Part shown: piece after piece, positions 1 through 8,372 of the stretch
How the letters are laid out: every line of letters starts with the position of its first letter
Numbering within the stretch: the first letter of the stretch is position 1
Source of the DNA: Cryptosporangium arvum DSM 44712
GTDB taxonomy: Bacteria; Actinomycetota; Actinomycetes; Mycobacteriales; Cryptosporangiaceae
Direction: 5' to 3'
Assembly: GCF_000585375.1 (NCBI RefSeq)
Contig: NZ_KK073874.1
Location: 5,363,251-5,427,250 of the forward strand
DNA: 64,000 nucleotides
The notes under the pieces: model-generated
Databases searched by the model: none
What the model was told of the DNA's origin: nothing
What the model saw: only the letters and a program-made list of their open reading frames with translations
Position numbers and translations under genes: made by a program

Positions 1-95
1 ACAGTCCGACGGGCTCGAATTTGTGAGAACCAATCTGTGATTCGCAGATCTGCAATTCCCACCGGCGAGCGCGGCTGCCGGCGCCCCCGTGCGCG

Positions 96-1223
96 TCACG
101 CGTAGCTGGGCAGCGCCGGGTCGGCGGCGAAGTTGTCGGTGCTCTTCAGCAGCGCGCTGCGCACGACGGCCTGGCTGAACAGGGCGTTGCGCAGCCAGAG
201 GCCGTGGCGGGTACGCGGCGCGAGGAAGCGGCCCGGGTCGGCACGCTTCTGCCAGCGGCCGGCGTACCGGCGCAGGTGCTCCTCGTACGCGGCGAGCGGA
301 CGGCCGTTCGCCACCTCGCCCGCGAGCACGTGCGCCCCGACGATCCCGGTGCCGACGCCCATCCCGCCCAGCGTGACGCCCCAGGCGGCGTCGCCGAGCA
401 ACGCGACCCGCTCGCTCGTCCACCGCGGGACGCGCACCCGGCTGATCGCGTCGAAGTAGATCTCCGGGGCGTCGGCCAGGCCGGCGAGCAGCTCCGGGAC
501 GCGCCACCCGAGGCCGCGGAACGTCGAGGTGATCAGTTCTTTCTGGGGTGCGGCGTCGTGGAAGTCGACCGGGAGCTCGGGCGCGGCGAACACGACCATC
601 GCCGAGCGCGGGCCGAGCGCGGCGAGCCGGCCCGGCACCCCGTAGTGCAGCACGTCGGAGCCGGCGCCGGACACGTCCCAGCCGGCGACGTAGTAGTTCA
701 GATGGCGCACGAACTGCTGCTCCGGCCCGAAGCGCAGGCGCCGGACGCCGGAGTGCATGCCGTCGGCGCCGACGACGAGGTCGAACGTGCGGTCGGGCGC
801 GTGCCGGAACCGCACCTCGACGCCGTCGGGGGTCTCGGTGAGGCCGGTGATCGCGTCGCCGAAGACGTATTCGGTGCTCGGGGCGCTGTGGCGGACCAGC
901 GTCGCGGACAGGTCGCTGCGCCGCACTTCGAGCTCACCGCCGGTGAACTCGGGCGGCAACCGGAAGATCTCGCTCCCGTCCTCGGCCACGAACGTCATCG
1001 CGCTGCCGTGCGTCTGCTGCTCACGCAGCTCGTCGAGGACGCCGAGGCGGTCGAGGACACCCAGCTGCGCGGGGCCCCGGACGTCGACGGCGAAGCCGCT
1101 GGTGCGCAACCGCGGCGCGACCTCGACGACGGTCACGTCGGCGCGGGCGCCGGCGCGGCGGAACGCGAGGGCAAGGGCCGGGCCGGCCACACCGGCCCCG
1201 GAGATCAGTACGCGAAGGGTCAT
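96..1223 (-). CDS. FAD-dependent monooxygenase (TetX/PHBH-like)
   Basis: This 375-residue protein is a single-component flavoprotein hydroxylase, using FAD and NAD(P)H to hydroxylate an aromatic or polyketide-like substrate in the cytoplasm. The N-terminus carries the Rossmann dinucleotide motif GAGVAGPALA (about residues 9-18). A DG motif sits near residue 153 (VVGADGMHSGVRR), and the FAD ribose-binding GDAAWG motif lies near residue 277; together these define the family. Length and layout match TetX-like and PHBH-like oxygenases. It is divergent from a TetR gene and a perfect palindrome lies between them, so it is probably the repressed target. The substrate is unknown; drug inactivation and aromatic catabolism are both possible. 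Confidence 0.88.
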   Translation of the reverse strand: MTLRVLISGAGVAGPALALAFRRAGARADVTVVEVAPRLRTSGFAVDVRGPAQLGVLDRLGVLDELREQQTHGSAMTFVAEDGSEIFRLPPEFTGGELEVRRSDLSATLVRHSAPSTEYVFGDAITGLTETPDGVEVRFRHAPDRTFDLVVGADGMHSGVRRLRFGPEQQFVRHLNYYVAGWDVSGAGSDVLHYGVPGRLAALGPRSAMVVFAAPELPVDFHDAAPQKELITSTFRGLGWRVPELLAGLADAPEIYFDAISRVRVPRWTSERVALLGDAAWGVTLGGMGVGTGIVGAHVLAGEVANGRPLAAYEEHLRRYAGRWQKRADPGRFLAPRTRHGLWLRNALFSQAVVRSALLKSTDNFAADPALPSYA

Positions 1224-1231
1224 GGCAAAAA

Positions 1232-1250
1232 CTGTATCCCTCGGATACAG
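1232..1250. promoter_or_regulatory. TetR operator, CTGTATCC-N3-GGATACAG
   Basis: There is a perfect inverted repeat with 8-bp arms (1232-1239 and 1243-1250) and a 3-bp spacer. It starts 9 bp upstream of the monooxygenase start codon and lies inside the divergent gap with the TetR gene. Its size and position are those of an autoregulatory TetR operator; binding is inferred. Confidence 0.75.
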
Positions 1251-1293
1251 ATTACGCTAGACGCAGTTGACGACGACGACGCGAGGAGAGCGA

Positions 1294-1974
1294 GTGGACG
1301 TCCTGTGGGGAGAGCGACCCGCACCCCGGCGGGGCCCCCGCCCCGCGTTCGACCGCGAGCGCATCGCCAGGGCCGGTATCGAGATCGCCGACCGGGAGGG
1401 CCTCGCCGCGGTGACGATGCAGCGGGTGGCCGAGAGCCTCGGTGTGACGAAGATGGCGCTCTACCGCTACCTGCCGGGCAAGGCCGAGCTGGTGGCGCTG
1501 ATGGTCGACATCGGAATCGGCGCGCCCCCGGCCCCGGGCGGTGCGGGCTGGCGCGAGGCGCTCGCGCTCTGGGCACGTGAACTGTTCGTGCGCTTCCACC
1601 AGCACCCGTGGACGCTCGAGGCCACCCGCGGCGCCCGTCCCGTCGGGCCGAACGAGCTGGGCTGGATGGAGGTCGCGGTCGCCGCGCTGGCCGGCTCGGG
1701 GCTCGACGGCGCCGAGACGCTCGACACGGTCGTGGTGCTGACCGGCCACGTCCGGGCGCTCGGCGAGCAGACCGTGGCGTTCGGCACGGTGTCGGCCGAG
1801 GACCCGCTGACCACGGGGGTCCAGGCGATCCTGGCCGGGCGCGAGGACCGCTTCCCGGCCGTGAGCGCCGCGTTCGCCTCGGCGGCGGCGAGCGGGAACC
1901 AGAACCAGGCCCTCGACTACGGCGTCGATCGCATCCTGGACGGCGTGGCGGCCCTGATCGCGTCCCGCCGATAG
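1294..1974 (+). CDS. TetR/AcrR family repressor with TetR-type C-terminal domain
   Basis: This is a 226-residue one-component repressor. An N-terminal HTH (about residues 18-62, with a recognition segment around VTKMALYRYL) is followed by an all-helical ligand-binding domain of the TetR_C type. I chose GTG 1294 because AGGAG at 1284-1288 is correctly spaced for it; the in-frame TTG at 1267 lacks a ribosome-binding site. It is divergent from the FAD monooxygenase and shares the palindrome at 1232-1250. A TetR paired with a flavin monooxygenase suggests the substrate or its analogue is the inducer. A strong hairpin follows the gene at 2008-2040. Confidence 0.88.
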   Translation: MDVLWGERPAPRRGPRPAFDRERIARAGIEIADREGLAAVTMQRVAESLGVTKMALYRYLPGKAELVALMVDIGIGAPPAPGGAGWREALALWARELFVRFHQHPWTLEATRGARPVGPNELGWMEVAVAALAGSGLDGAETLDTVVVLTGHVRALGEQTVAFGTVSAEDPLTTGVQAILAGREDRFPAVSAAFASAAASGNQNQALDYGVDRILDGVAALIASRR

Positions 1975-2007
1975 GGTCCGCCACGGACACCGGGGTCTGA
2001 CGAAATA

Positions 2008-2040
2008 GTGCCCGACGCCGGGCAACCCGGCGCCGGGCAC
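2008..2040 (+). terminator. Hairpin terminator after TetR gene
   Basis: Two 15-nt arms (2008-2022 and 2026-2040) pair with a single A:C mismatch around a CAA loop. It lies 34 bp after the TetR stop and before the sigma-factor gene. No T-run follows, as is usual for actinobacterial terminators, so it should insulate the sigma operon from read-through. Confidence 0.6.
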
Positions 2041-2086
2041 AGCCCTCTAGGGAGAGGAAGCGCGCAGAAATCCCGGAGGACGCGGC

Positions 2087-2599
2087 GTGAGCGAAGGATT
2101 CCGCGAGTACGTGGACGTGCGCCTGCCCGCGCTCCACCGGCTGGCGTACCTGCTGTGCCAGGACCGGCACCGCGCCGACGACCTGGTGCAGGACACGCTG
2201 GTCAAGCTGTACCTGAAATGGGACCGCGTCCGGGCCGCCACCGACGCCAACGCCTACGCGCGCACCACGCTGGTACGCACGTTCCTGAGCGAGCGCCGCA
2301 CCAACTGGGCCCGCCGGGTCGTCCTGGTCGACCGCCTGCCGGACACCGCGTTCTCCTCCGATCCGGACACCGCCGACGCGGTCGCGGTCCGGGCCGCGCT
2401 CGCCGGGCTGCCTCCGCGCCAGCGCGCGGTGATCGCGCTGCGCTTCTACTCCGACCTGTCGGTCGAGGAGACCGGCCGGACGCTCGGCTGCTCCCCCGGC
2501 ACGGTCAAGAGCCAGACCGCGAAGGGCCTCGCCGCACTCCGGCGCGCCCTTCCCCACGTCGAGCCGGACGGCGCCGCACCGGCCCGGGCGAGGAGCTGA
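2087..2599 (+). CDS. SigE-family ECF RNA polymerase sigma factor
   Basis: This 170-residue ECF sigma factor has region 2 at about residues 10-75 (LHRLAYLLCQDRHRADDLVQ) and region 4 at about residues 105-155, where the segment LGCSPGTVKSQTAKGL is the -35-binding helix-turn-helix. Its size and sequence fit the actinobacterial SigE family of small ECF factors. It should direct RNA polymerase to a small stress or envelope regulon. GTG 2087 is supported by a GGAGG about 10 bp upstream. The next gene starts 2 bp after its stop and encodes a one-pass membrane protein, its likely regulatory partner. A paralogous pair lies at 35703-37288. Confidence 0.88.
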   Translation: MSEGFREYVDVRLPALHRLAYLLCQDRHRADDLVQDTLVKLYLKWDRVRAATDANAYARTTLVRTFLSERRTNWARRVVLVDRLPDTAFSSDPDTADAVAVRAALAGLPPRQRAVIALRFYSDLSVEETGRTLGCSPGTVKSQTAKGLAALRRALPHVEPDGAAPARARS

Positions 2600-2601
2600 C
2601 G

Positions 2602-3597
2602 ATGGACGAGTCCACGACCCGGATGCTGCTCGAACGGGTGCTCGCCCAGGCCCCGCCGCCCGCGCCCGTCGACTACGACCGGGTGGCCGCGCTGGCCACC
2701 GCGCGCCGGTCGGCCCTCCTGCGCTCGACGATCGCCGCCGCCGCGGTGCTCGTCCTGGTCGTCACCGTGACGGTCGCCGTGCTGACCGGCGGCGTCGAGG
2801 GCGACCGGGCCGCCCCGCCGGCGCTGAAACCGGCCGAGACGGAGCAGCGGGCCGCCGCGGACGGCCTGCCGGACAGCGCACCGGCCTGGTTCGACCCGGC
2901 CCGCAGCACGCTCACGATCGGCGGCCTGCCGGGCTCGATGCCCGACCGCGCGACCGCGAACCGCACCACCGACCTCGAGATCCGGGCCGCCGGCCGGGGC
3001 ACGTCGCTGCGTGCCCGCGTCGGGGTGCGGGGCTACGACCTGTCCGAGCTGATCGGCGACGGCCCCGCGGCGAGCACCACCGGGCCGGCGATCGAGGGCC
3101 ACCCGTCGGAGTGGGTGGACCAGGGCGACGAGCGCTACACGCTGGTCTGGCGGTGGGCCGAGGACGCGTGGGCCTCGGTGGCCACGACCGGGCTGCCCGA
3201 CCCGCTGGCGCTCGCGACGACCGTCGCCACCTCGATGTCGGTGGACCTCGAGGCGCGCACCCGGCTCCCGTTCACGGTGACCACCCCGGACGGGTTCGAG
3301 CTCACCGAGGTCGACACCGGGTCGGCCCCGTCCGTGTCGATGGAGTTCACCGGCCCGTCGTCGACGATGCGCGTCACCGTGGAACCGCTCGGTGACGGCA
3401 TCGGCGCGGCGACGGAGACGTTCCGGGGACGCCCGGCCCGGGTGGACGGCACCGCGATCGTGATGGCGGCGGGCGCGGTCAAGGTGACCGTCGCCTGCCG
3501 CGCGAAATACGACCCGTGCCGCGAGACCGCCGCGAGCGTCGACCCGATCGCCGACCTGGCGGACCCCGCGGCCTGGCCGCCGTACTCCCCGCGCTAG
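2602..3597 (+). CDS. Single-pass membrane protein, probable partner of SigE-type sigma factor
   Basis: This 331-residue protein has about 38 cytoplasmic residues, one transmembrane helix (about residues 39-62, rich in A/V/L) and a long extracytoplasmic domain of beta-rich appearance. No zinc-binding anti-sigma motif (HxxxCxxC) is visible, so the anti-sigma role rests on gene order and topology. ATG 2602 is preceded by GAGGAG overlapping the sigma stop, which implies translational coupling. The same architecture recurs at 36212-37288. Its stop shares CTAG with the stop of the convergent gene at 3594. Confidence 0.72.
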   Translation: MDESTTRMLLERVLAQAPPPAPVDYDRVAALATARRSALLRSTIAAAAVLVLVVTVTVAVLTGGVEGDRAAPPALKPAETEQRAAADGLPDSAPAWFDPARSTLTIGGLPGSMPDRATANRTTDLEIRAAGRGTSLRARVGVRGYDLSELIGDGPAASTTGPAIEGHPSEWVDQGDERYTLVWRWAEDAWASVATTGLPDPLALATTVATSMSVDLEARTRLPFTVTTPDGFELTEVDTGSAPSVSMEFTGPSSTMRVTVEPLGDGIGAATETFRGRPARVDGTAIVMAAGAVKVTVACRAKYDPCRETAASVDPIADLADPAAWPPYSPR

Positions 3598-4163
3598 CGG
3601 GCCCACTCCGGGTCGCGGCCCAGGAAGCGCAGGAGCCGGGCCGCCGCGTCGTCGCCGGGCTCCGGGTCGAGCGCGGGGCCGAACGCGAACGCCCGCAGCG
3701 CTCCCGCGATCAGCTCGGCGACCGGGGTCAGGTGCGCGGCCAGCTCGGGCGCCAGCGGCGAGGGCTGACCGGTCGCCACCGCGACGTCCCACGCGTGCAC
3801 GACGGCGTCGAGCGCGGCCGCGTCGACGACGGTCTCGGCCGGCAGCGGCCCGAGCGGTAACGGGCACGCCACCTCGGGCGTACCCGGCGCGACCGTGGCG
3901 AACGCCGCCGCGGCGGCGGCCAGCGCCGCGTCGAGATCGGTGGCGCCCGGCCGGCCCTCGGAGGGCGCGAACGGGTCCTCGGTCGGCCCCCCGCTGCCCG
4001 TGATCGCGGCCGCGTAGCCGAGCTGATCACCGGCGGCGTGCCGCACCACCTGGGCGACGTTCCACTTCTCGCACGGCGTGCGCAGCGCCCAGTCACTCTC
4101 CTCGATTCCGGCGACGACCGACCGCAGCGCCCCGTGAGCCTGCTCCAACACGGTCCACGACAT
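3594..4163 (-). CDS. TIGR03086 family metal-binding protein (DinB/MDMPI fold)
   Basis: This 189-residue actinobacterial protein belongs to the DinB-like four-helix superfamily that includes mycothiol-dependent maleylpyruvate isomerase. The family signature is visible as TPCEKWNVAQVVRHAAGDQ near residue 30 and VVHAWDVAVATG near residue 120, which supply the His residues expected to bind a metal. Members are thought to be thiol-dependent enzymes, but the reaction is not known. I chose ATG 4163 because GGGAG lies 9 bp upstream; the reading frame extends 27 codons further without support and through the operators. It is divergent from a TetR gene with two matched operators. Confidence 0.8.
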   Translation of the reverse strand: MSWTVLEQAHGALRSVVAGIEESDWALRTPCEKWNVAQVVRHAAGDQLGYAAAITGSGGPTEDPFAPSEGRPGATDLDAALAAAAAAFATVAPGTPEVACPLPLGPLPAETVVDAAALDAVVHAWDVAVATGQPSPLAPELAAHLTPVAELIAGALRAFAFGPALDPEPGDDAAARLLRFLGRDPEWAR

Positions 4164-4184
4164 CGCACAGCTCCCTAGTTTCGG

Positions 4185-4241
4185 AACGGAACCAATCGTT
4201 CCGTTCAGTGGTTCCACCCTAACGGAATGGATCGTTCCGTT
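4185..4241. promoter_or_regulatory. Tandem TetR operators, AACGGAA-N7-TTCCGTT twice
   Basis: Two copies of the same perfect inverted repeat lie at 4185-4205 and 4221-4241, with centres 36 bp apart, in the 97-bp gap between the TIGR03086 gene and the TetR gene at 4261. The right copy abuts a TATGCT -10 element (4249-4254) that ends 6 bp before the TetR start codon. One repressor could therefore shut both promoters. Confidence 0.8.
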
Positions 4242-4260
4242 CAAGAGCTATGCTGACTTC

Positions 4261-4890
4261 ATGCCGAGCCTGAGCGGACGCCGCGCCGAAGCCGCGCGCA
4301 ACGACCGGACGATCCTCGAAGCCGCCCGCGAGGTGTTCCTCCACGACCCGACCGCACCGATGTCCGCGGTCGCCGACGCCGCCCACGTCGGCATCGGCGC
4401 CCTCTACCGGCGCTACGCCGGCAAGGACGAGTTGCTCCGCACGCTCTGCGGCAACGGGCTCGCGCAGTTCGTCGCGATCGCCGAGGACGCCGCCGGGGTC
4501 GACGACCCGTGGGACGCGTTCGCCGGGTACGTCACCGGGATCGTCGAGGCCGACGTGCACTCGCTCACCGTCCGCCTGGCCGGGACGTTCACCACGACCG
4601 CGGAGCTGAGCGCGCTGGCCGGCCGGGCCGGGACGCTCGGCGACGCGCTGTTCGAACGCGCGCTGGCCGCCGGGGTGCTCCGCGGCGACCTGCGGCCCAA
4701 CGACGTCACGATGGTCTTCGAACAGCTGGCCGCGATCCGCCTCGACGATCCCGCGCGCACCGCCGCCCTGCGCCGGCGCTACCTCACGCTCCTGCTCGAC
4801 GCCCTCCGCCCCGCGGCCGCGGCGACCCCGCTGCCCGGCACCGCCCCCACCCCCGCTGAACTGGGCGAGCGCTGGCGCCGCCGCGAGTAG
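4261..4890 (+). CDS. TetR/AcrR family transcriptional regulator
   Basis: This 209-residue repressor has an N-terminal HTH (about residues 12-58, with VADAAHVGIGALYRRYAGK as the DNA-contacting segment) and a helical effector domain. The start follows a TATGCT -10 element by only 6 nt and lacks a Shine-Dalgarno sequence, so the mRNA is probably leaderless. It faces the TIGR03086 gene across two identical palindromes and most likely represses both genes. The ligand is unknown. Confidence 0.87.
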   Translation: MPSLSGRRAEAARNDRTILEAAREVFLHDPTAPMSAVADAAHVGIGALYRRYAGKDELLRTLCGNGLAQFVAIAEDAAGVDDPWDAFAGYVTGIVEADVHSLTVRLAGTFTTTAELSALAGRAGTLGDALFERALAAGVLRGDLRPNDVTMVFEQLAAIRLDDPARTAALRRRYLTLLLDALRPAAAATPLPGTAPTPAELGERWRRRE

Positions 4891-4925
4891 ACGGCAGTTG
4901 TCGTGCTGCTCTAGCGTCGGCCGAC

Positions 4926-5525
4926 GTGACTGCCAAGCGGCCGATGATCGACAACACCGACCCGCGGGCCGTGCGCACCCGGGAGAAGCTGCTGGCCGCG
5001 TTCCACGACGCGGTCCGCACGCAGGACCCGGCCCAGATGTCCGTGGCCGCGCTCACCCGCACCGCCGGGGTCAACCGCACCAGCTTCTACACGCACTTCG
5101 CGTCGCCCGAGGACCTCGCCGTGCACGCGCTCAGCGAGCTGTTCGACCTGGTCGGCAACGCCGACATCGTGCTGCGGTCGGCCGGTTCGGTGACCGGGGT
5201 GCAGGCCAGCCGGCGCGCGCTCACCGACGTCGTGGGGTTCGTCGCCGAGCGCCGCGCCTCGTACGTCCACCTGCTCGGGCCGGGCGCCGCGCCGACCGTC
5301 AAGAAAGCCATCACCGACGCCTACGTGCGGCGCACGATCGAGGCGTTGGAGCGCAACGAGAACCGCCCGCCCGACGTCGACCCGGTCGTCACCGCGCACT
5401 TCCTCGCCGGCGGGGTGCTCGGGGTGCTCGGCGGCTGGCTCGCGGCCGATCAGCCCGAGCGCTCCCCCGACGAGCTCGTCGAGGCCCTGATCCGCTGCCT
5501 ACCGGCCTGGATCATCGCCGGCTGA
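4926..5525 (+). CDS. TetR/AcrR family transcriptional regulator
   Basis: This 199-residue regulator has a canonical N-terminal HTH (about residues 16-62, with LTRTAGVNRTSFYTHFASPE) and a divergent C-terminal domain. The GTG start at 4926 has no Shine-Dalgarno sequence; TAGCGT at 4912-4917 could be a -10 element for a near-leaderless message, and ATG 4944 is an alternative start. It sits 35 bp after another TetR gene on the same strand and has no obvious divergent target, so its regulon cannot be inferred here. Confidence 0.83.
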   Translation: MTAKRPMIDNTDPRAVRTREKLLAAFHDAVRTQDPAQMSVAALTRTAGVNRTSFYTHFASPEDLAVHALSELFDLVGNADIVLRSAGSVTGVQASRRALTDVVGFVAERRASYVHLLGPGAAPTVKKAITDAYVRRTIEALERNENRPPDVDPVVTAHFLAGGVLGVLGGWLAADQPERSPDELVEALIRCLPAWIIAG

Positions 5526-5547
5526 CGGCCACCTCTAAGGTGCGCAC

Positions 5548-5985
5548 GTGCCACTCACCGACACCGACATCGCCGCCGCTCTCGCCGACGTCCTCGACGG
5601 CGACCTCACGCTCCCCTACCCCGGCGACTGGGGCATCGGCCCCGACGGCAACGGGCGCACCCGCGTCGCCGTCGACCCGGGCCTGTCCAGCATCGTCGTC
5701 GACCGCGCGGACGGCACCGTGCTGCTGGTCGGCCCGGACGGTGAGGAGTCGGTGATCAACAGCTCCCCGGACACGCTCGCGGAGTTCGCCGGGCGCTACA
5801 GCGCGGCGCTGGGCGCGGCGGCGGTGCCCGACGAGCAGGACGAGGCCGACGAGTACTGGGAGTCGCTCGGCGAGGAGCTGCTGGAGCGGTTCCGCGGCAT
5901 CGACCCGGTGGCGGTCGAGGACGCGGAGAGCTTCTGGTCGGTGGCCGTCGAAGAACTCGGGTACGGCATGCACGCGCCGGGCTGA
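5548..5985 (+). CDS. SUKH-4-like small acidic protein
   Basis: This 145-residue acidic, soluble protein has no signal peptide. The C-terminal half (FRGIDPVAVEDAESFWSVAV, about residues 112-131) resembles the end of SUKH-4 family immunity-like proteins, where a run of this kind follows an acidic helix. The assignment rests on resemblance only. No toxin gene is adjacent, so an immunity role is not shown. TAAGGT at 5536-5541 ends 6 nt before the GTG start, which suggests a leaderless transcript. The next gene, encoding a WD40 protein, starts 16 bp downstream. Confidence 0.6.
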   Translation: MPLTDTDIAAALADVLDGDLTLPYPGDWGIGPDGNGRTRVAVDPGLSSIVVDRADGTVLLVGPDGEESVINSSPDTLAEFAGRYSAALGAAAVPDEQDEADEYWESLGEELLERFRGIDPVAVEDAESFWSVAVEELGYGMHAPG

Positions 5986-6001
5986 CGCCTACGGTGAACG
6001 G

Positions 6002-7099
6002 GTGGACGTGCTCGACTCCGGCGGCGCGGACCGCCCACCCCGCCGTCGGCTGCCCCGGCGCCGGCCGCCCCGCCCGGAGCCGCTCCGCCCGGAGCCGCCC
6101 CGGCGGAAGCTGCCGCCCCGGGCGGGCTACGTGCTGCTGGTGGTCGCGGTCGCCGCGGTGCTCGCGACCGTCGTCCGGGCGAACTGGCCCTCGGACACGA
6201 TCACCGGCGCCCGGCTGGTCACCACGCTCGGCGACGGCGGGGCCGGCATCGTGCGCAGCGTCGCGTTCAGCCCGGACAGCCGGCGGCTGGTGACCGGCGG
6301 CGACACCCGGCTGCCGACGCTCTGGGACGTGGCCGCGCGCCGGCCGCTGCGGACGTTCGAGGTGGACTACCGGCTTCCGGTCAGCAGCGTCGCGTTCAGC
6401 CCCGACGGGCGGACCGTCGCGTTCGTCGGCGGGCCGCTGCAGCTCTGGGACGTCGCGACCGGGGCCCGCCGGACCGGACCGGTGTCCGGCCAGGCTATCG
6501 GCGTCACCGCGGTCGCGTTCAGCCGCGCGGGCCGGATCGCGACGAGCGACACCGGCGGGAGCGTCTACCTCTGGGACGCGGCCACGCGCCGCGCCACCGG
6601 CCCGCCGATCGAGGTGTACGACATCGGCGACGTGCTCGACGTCGGGTTCTCGCCCGACGGCAGGCGGATCGCCACCGCGGGCGGCGACGGCGTCGTCGAG
6701 TTCTACGACGTCGAGACCCGGCGCCCCGCCGGCGGCGAGCTGATCGGGCACGAGGGCCCGGTGCTCGGGGTCTCCTGGAGCCCCGACGGCACGACGCTGG
6801 CCACCGCGGGCTCCGACGGCACCGTCCGGCTGTGGAGCGTCGCCGACCGCGAGCCGATCGGCGACCCGCTGACCGGCCACGCCGGGAGCGTGTACGAGGT
6901 CGCGTTCTCGCCCGACGGCCGGACGCTGGCCACCGCCGGTGAGGACGGCACCGCGCGGCTCTGGGACGTCGGCGACCGCGACCGGCTCCAGGTGCTGCGC
7001 GGACCCGGCAGCGCCGTGTACGACGTCGCGTTCTCGCCCGACGGCCGGATGCTGGCCACCGCGGGCACCGCCACCAGCCTCTGGGAACTGCGCCGCTAG
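6002..7099 (+). CDS. Membrane-anchored seven-bladed WD40 beta-propeller protein
   Basis: This 365-residue protein begins with about 40 Pro/Arg-rich cytoplasmic residues, then one transmembrane helix (about residues 42-59). Seven WD40 repeats follow, each with an AFSPDGR-like turn and most with a terminal LWD, which is enough for one closed seven-bladed propeller facing outward. Such propellers are binding scaffolds; no enzymatic domain or kinase is fused. TACGGT at 5990-5995 lies 6 nt before the GTG start, so a leaderless message is likely. The stop overlaps the stop of the convergent MFS gene within one CTAG. Confidence 0.83.
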   Translation: MDVLDSGGADRPPRRRLPRRRPPRPEPLRPEPPRRKLPPRAGYVLLVVAVAAVLATVVRANWPSDTITGARLVTTLGDGGAGIVRSVAFSPDSRRLVTGGDTRLPTLWDVAARRPLRTFEVDYRLPVSSVAFSPDGRTVAFVGGPLQLWDVATGARRTGPVSGQAIGVTAVAFSRAGRIATSDTGGSVYLWDAATRRATGPPIEVYDIGDVLDVGFSPDGRRIATAGGDGVVEFYDVETRRPAGGELIGHEGPVLGVSWSPDGTTLATAGSDGTVRLWSVADREPIGDPLTGHAGSVYEVAFSPDGRTLATAGEDGTARLWDVGDRDRLQVLRGPGSAVYDVAFSPDGRMLATAGTATSLWELRR

Positions 7100-8298
7100 G
7101 GCCGCCGGTCGAGGGTGCGGCTGAGCACCACCAGCAGCAGCGCGGCCACCGGGACCACGAGCAGACCGGTCCGCACCGAGTAGGCGTCGGCGAGCGCACC
7201 GATCATCGGCGGGGCCAGCAGGCTCCCGATCCGGGACACGCTGCCGACGAGGCTCAACCCCACCCCGGCGCTCAGTCCGGGCAGGGCGTCGGCGCCCCGC
7301 ATCGCCGCCGGGATCATCGTGGCGATGCCCAGTCCGGCCGCGCCGAACGCCGCGATCGTGCCCACCGGCGACGGGAACGCCAGGGCCGCGCCGACGGCCA
7401 CGCCGGCCAGCGCGGCGCCGGCCCCGGCGACCCGGGGATCGCCCCACCGGGTGACCAGGCGATCACCGACGAGACGACCCAGGGTCTGCATCGTCTGCAG
7501 CGCGGCGAACGCCAGGCCACCGACGGCCGGCGCGGCGCCGAGACCCTCGCGCAGGTACACCCCGCTCCAGGTCGCGCCGCTGTCCTCGATGCCCTGGGCG
7601 AGCGTGGCGACGCCCCCCAGCGCCAGGATGCCGGCGCCCAGCCGCCACCGCCGCGCCACCGCCGGCGCCCGGCCGGGCCGGACGACCGGAACGGCGGGCC
7701 GGTCGTCCGCGCCGGCGAGCAGGAACCGGGACGCGGCCGACGCGAGCAGCGCGAGCACGCCGGCCACGATCGCGAAGTGCACGGGCAGCGGCACGTCTCC
7801 GCCGGCGGCCGCGCTGCCGATCACTCCCCCGGTGACCGCACCGATGCTCCAGACGGCGTGCAGCGAGTTGAGGATCGAGCGGCGGTAGAGCCGTTCCACC
7901 CGGAGCGCGTGGGCGTTCTCCGCGATGTCGGCCACCGTGTCCAGCGAGCCCGCGACGAAGAGCGCGGCGGCCAGCGACCACCAGGATCCGGCCAGCCCGA
8001 CGACGACGAGGTTCGCGCAGGCGCCGAGCGTCACGGCGGTGGCCACCCGCCCCGAGCCCCAGCGCTTGACGACCAGGCCCCCGCCGAAGCCGACGAGCAG
8101 CGCGCCGAGCCAGAACGCGGACACGGCCGCGCCCAGCGCCGCGTTCGACAGGTCCAGCTGCTCCTTCACGTCCGGGTACCGGGGGACGACGCTGGCGAAG
8201 ACGGCGCCGTTGGTGAAGAACAGCGCGGCCACGGCCGCCCGGGCCCGCCGCGCGGCCGCGGCGGGGTGGGGTCCGCCGGGATGCTCGAGGGAGGTCAC
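7096..8298 (-). CDS. MFS transporter
   Basis: This 400-residue protein has about twelve hydrophobic segments and belongs to the major facilitator superfamily, probably an exporter. Characteristic segments include GFGGGLVVKRWGSGRV in the loop between helices 2 and 3 and GSVSRIGSLLAPPMIGALAD near the C-terminus. I chose GTG 8298 because it starts just before the first helix and has a usable upstream context; the frame extends further without support. It ends in a CTAG shared with the stop of the WD40 gene. The substrate cannot be predicted and no adjacent enzyme points to one. Confidence 0.82.
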   Translation of the reverse strand: MTSLEHPGGPHPAAAARRARAAVAALFFTNGAVFASVVPRYPDVKEQLDLSNAALGAAVSAFWLGALLVGFGGGLVVKRWGSGRVATAVTLGACANLVVVGLAGSWWSLAAALFVAGSLDTVADIAENAHALRVERLYRRSILNSLHAVWSIGAVTGGVIGSAAAGGDVPLPVHFAIVAGVLALLASAASRFLLAGADDRPAVPVVRPGRAPAVARRWRLGAGILALGGVATLAQGIEDSGATWSGVYLREGLGAAPAVGGLAFAALQTMQTLGRLVGDRLVTRWGDPRVAGAGAALAGVAVGAALAFPSPVGTIAAFGAAGLGIATMIPAAMRGADALPGLSAGVGLSLVGSVSRIGSLLAPPMIGALADAYSVRTGLLVVPVAALLLVVLSRTLDRRP

Positions 8299-8372
8299 CG
8301 GCTGAGCCTGCCGCAGACGACCGGCGACACCGTCACCACACGCCGACCGGCCGCGCCCGCGACCGGCGCCGG

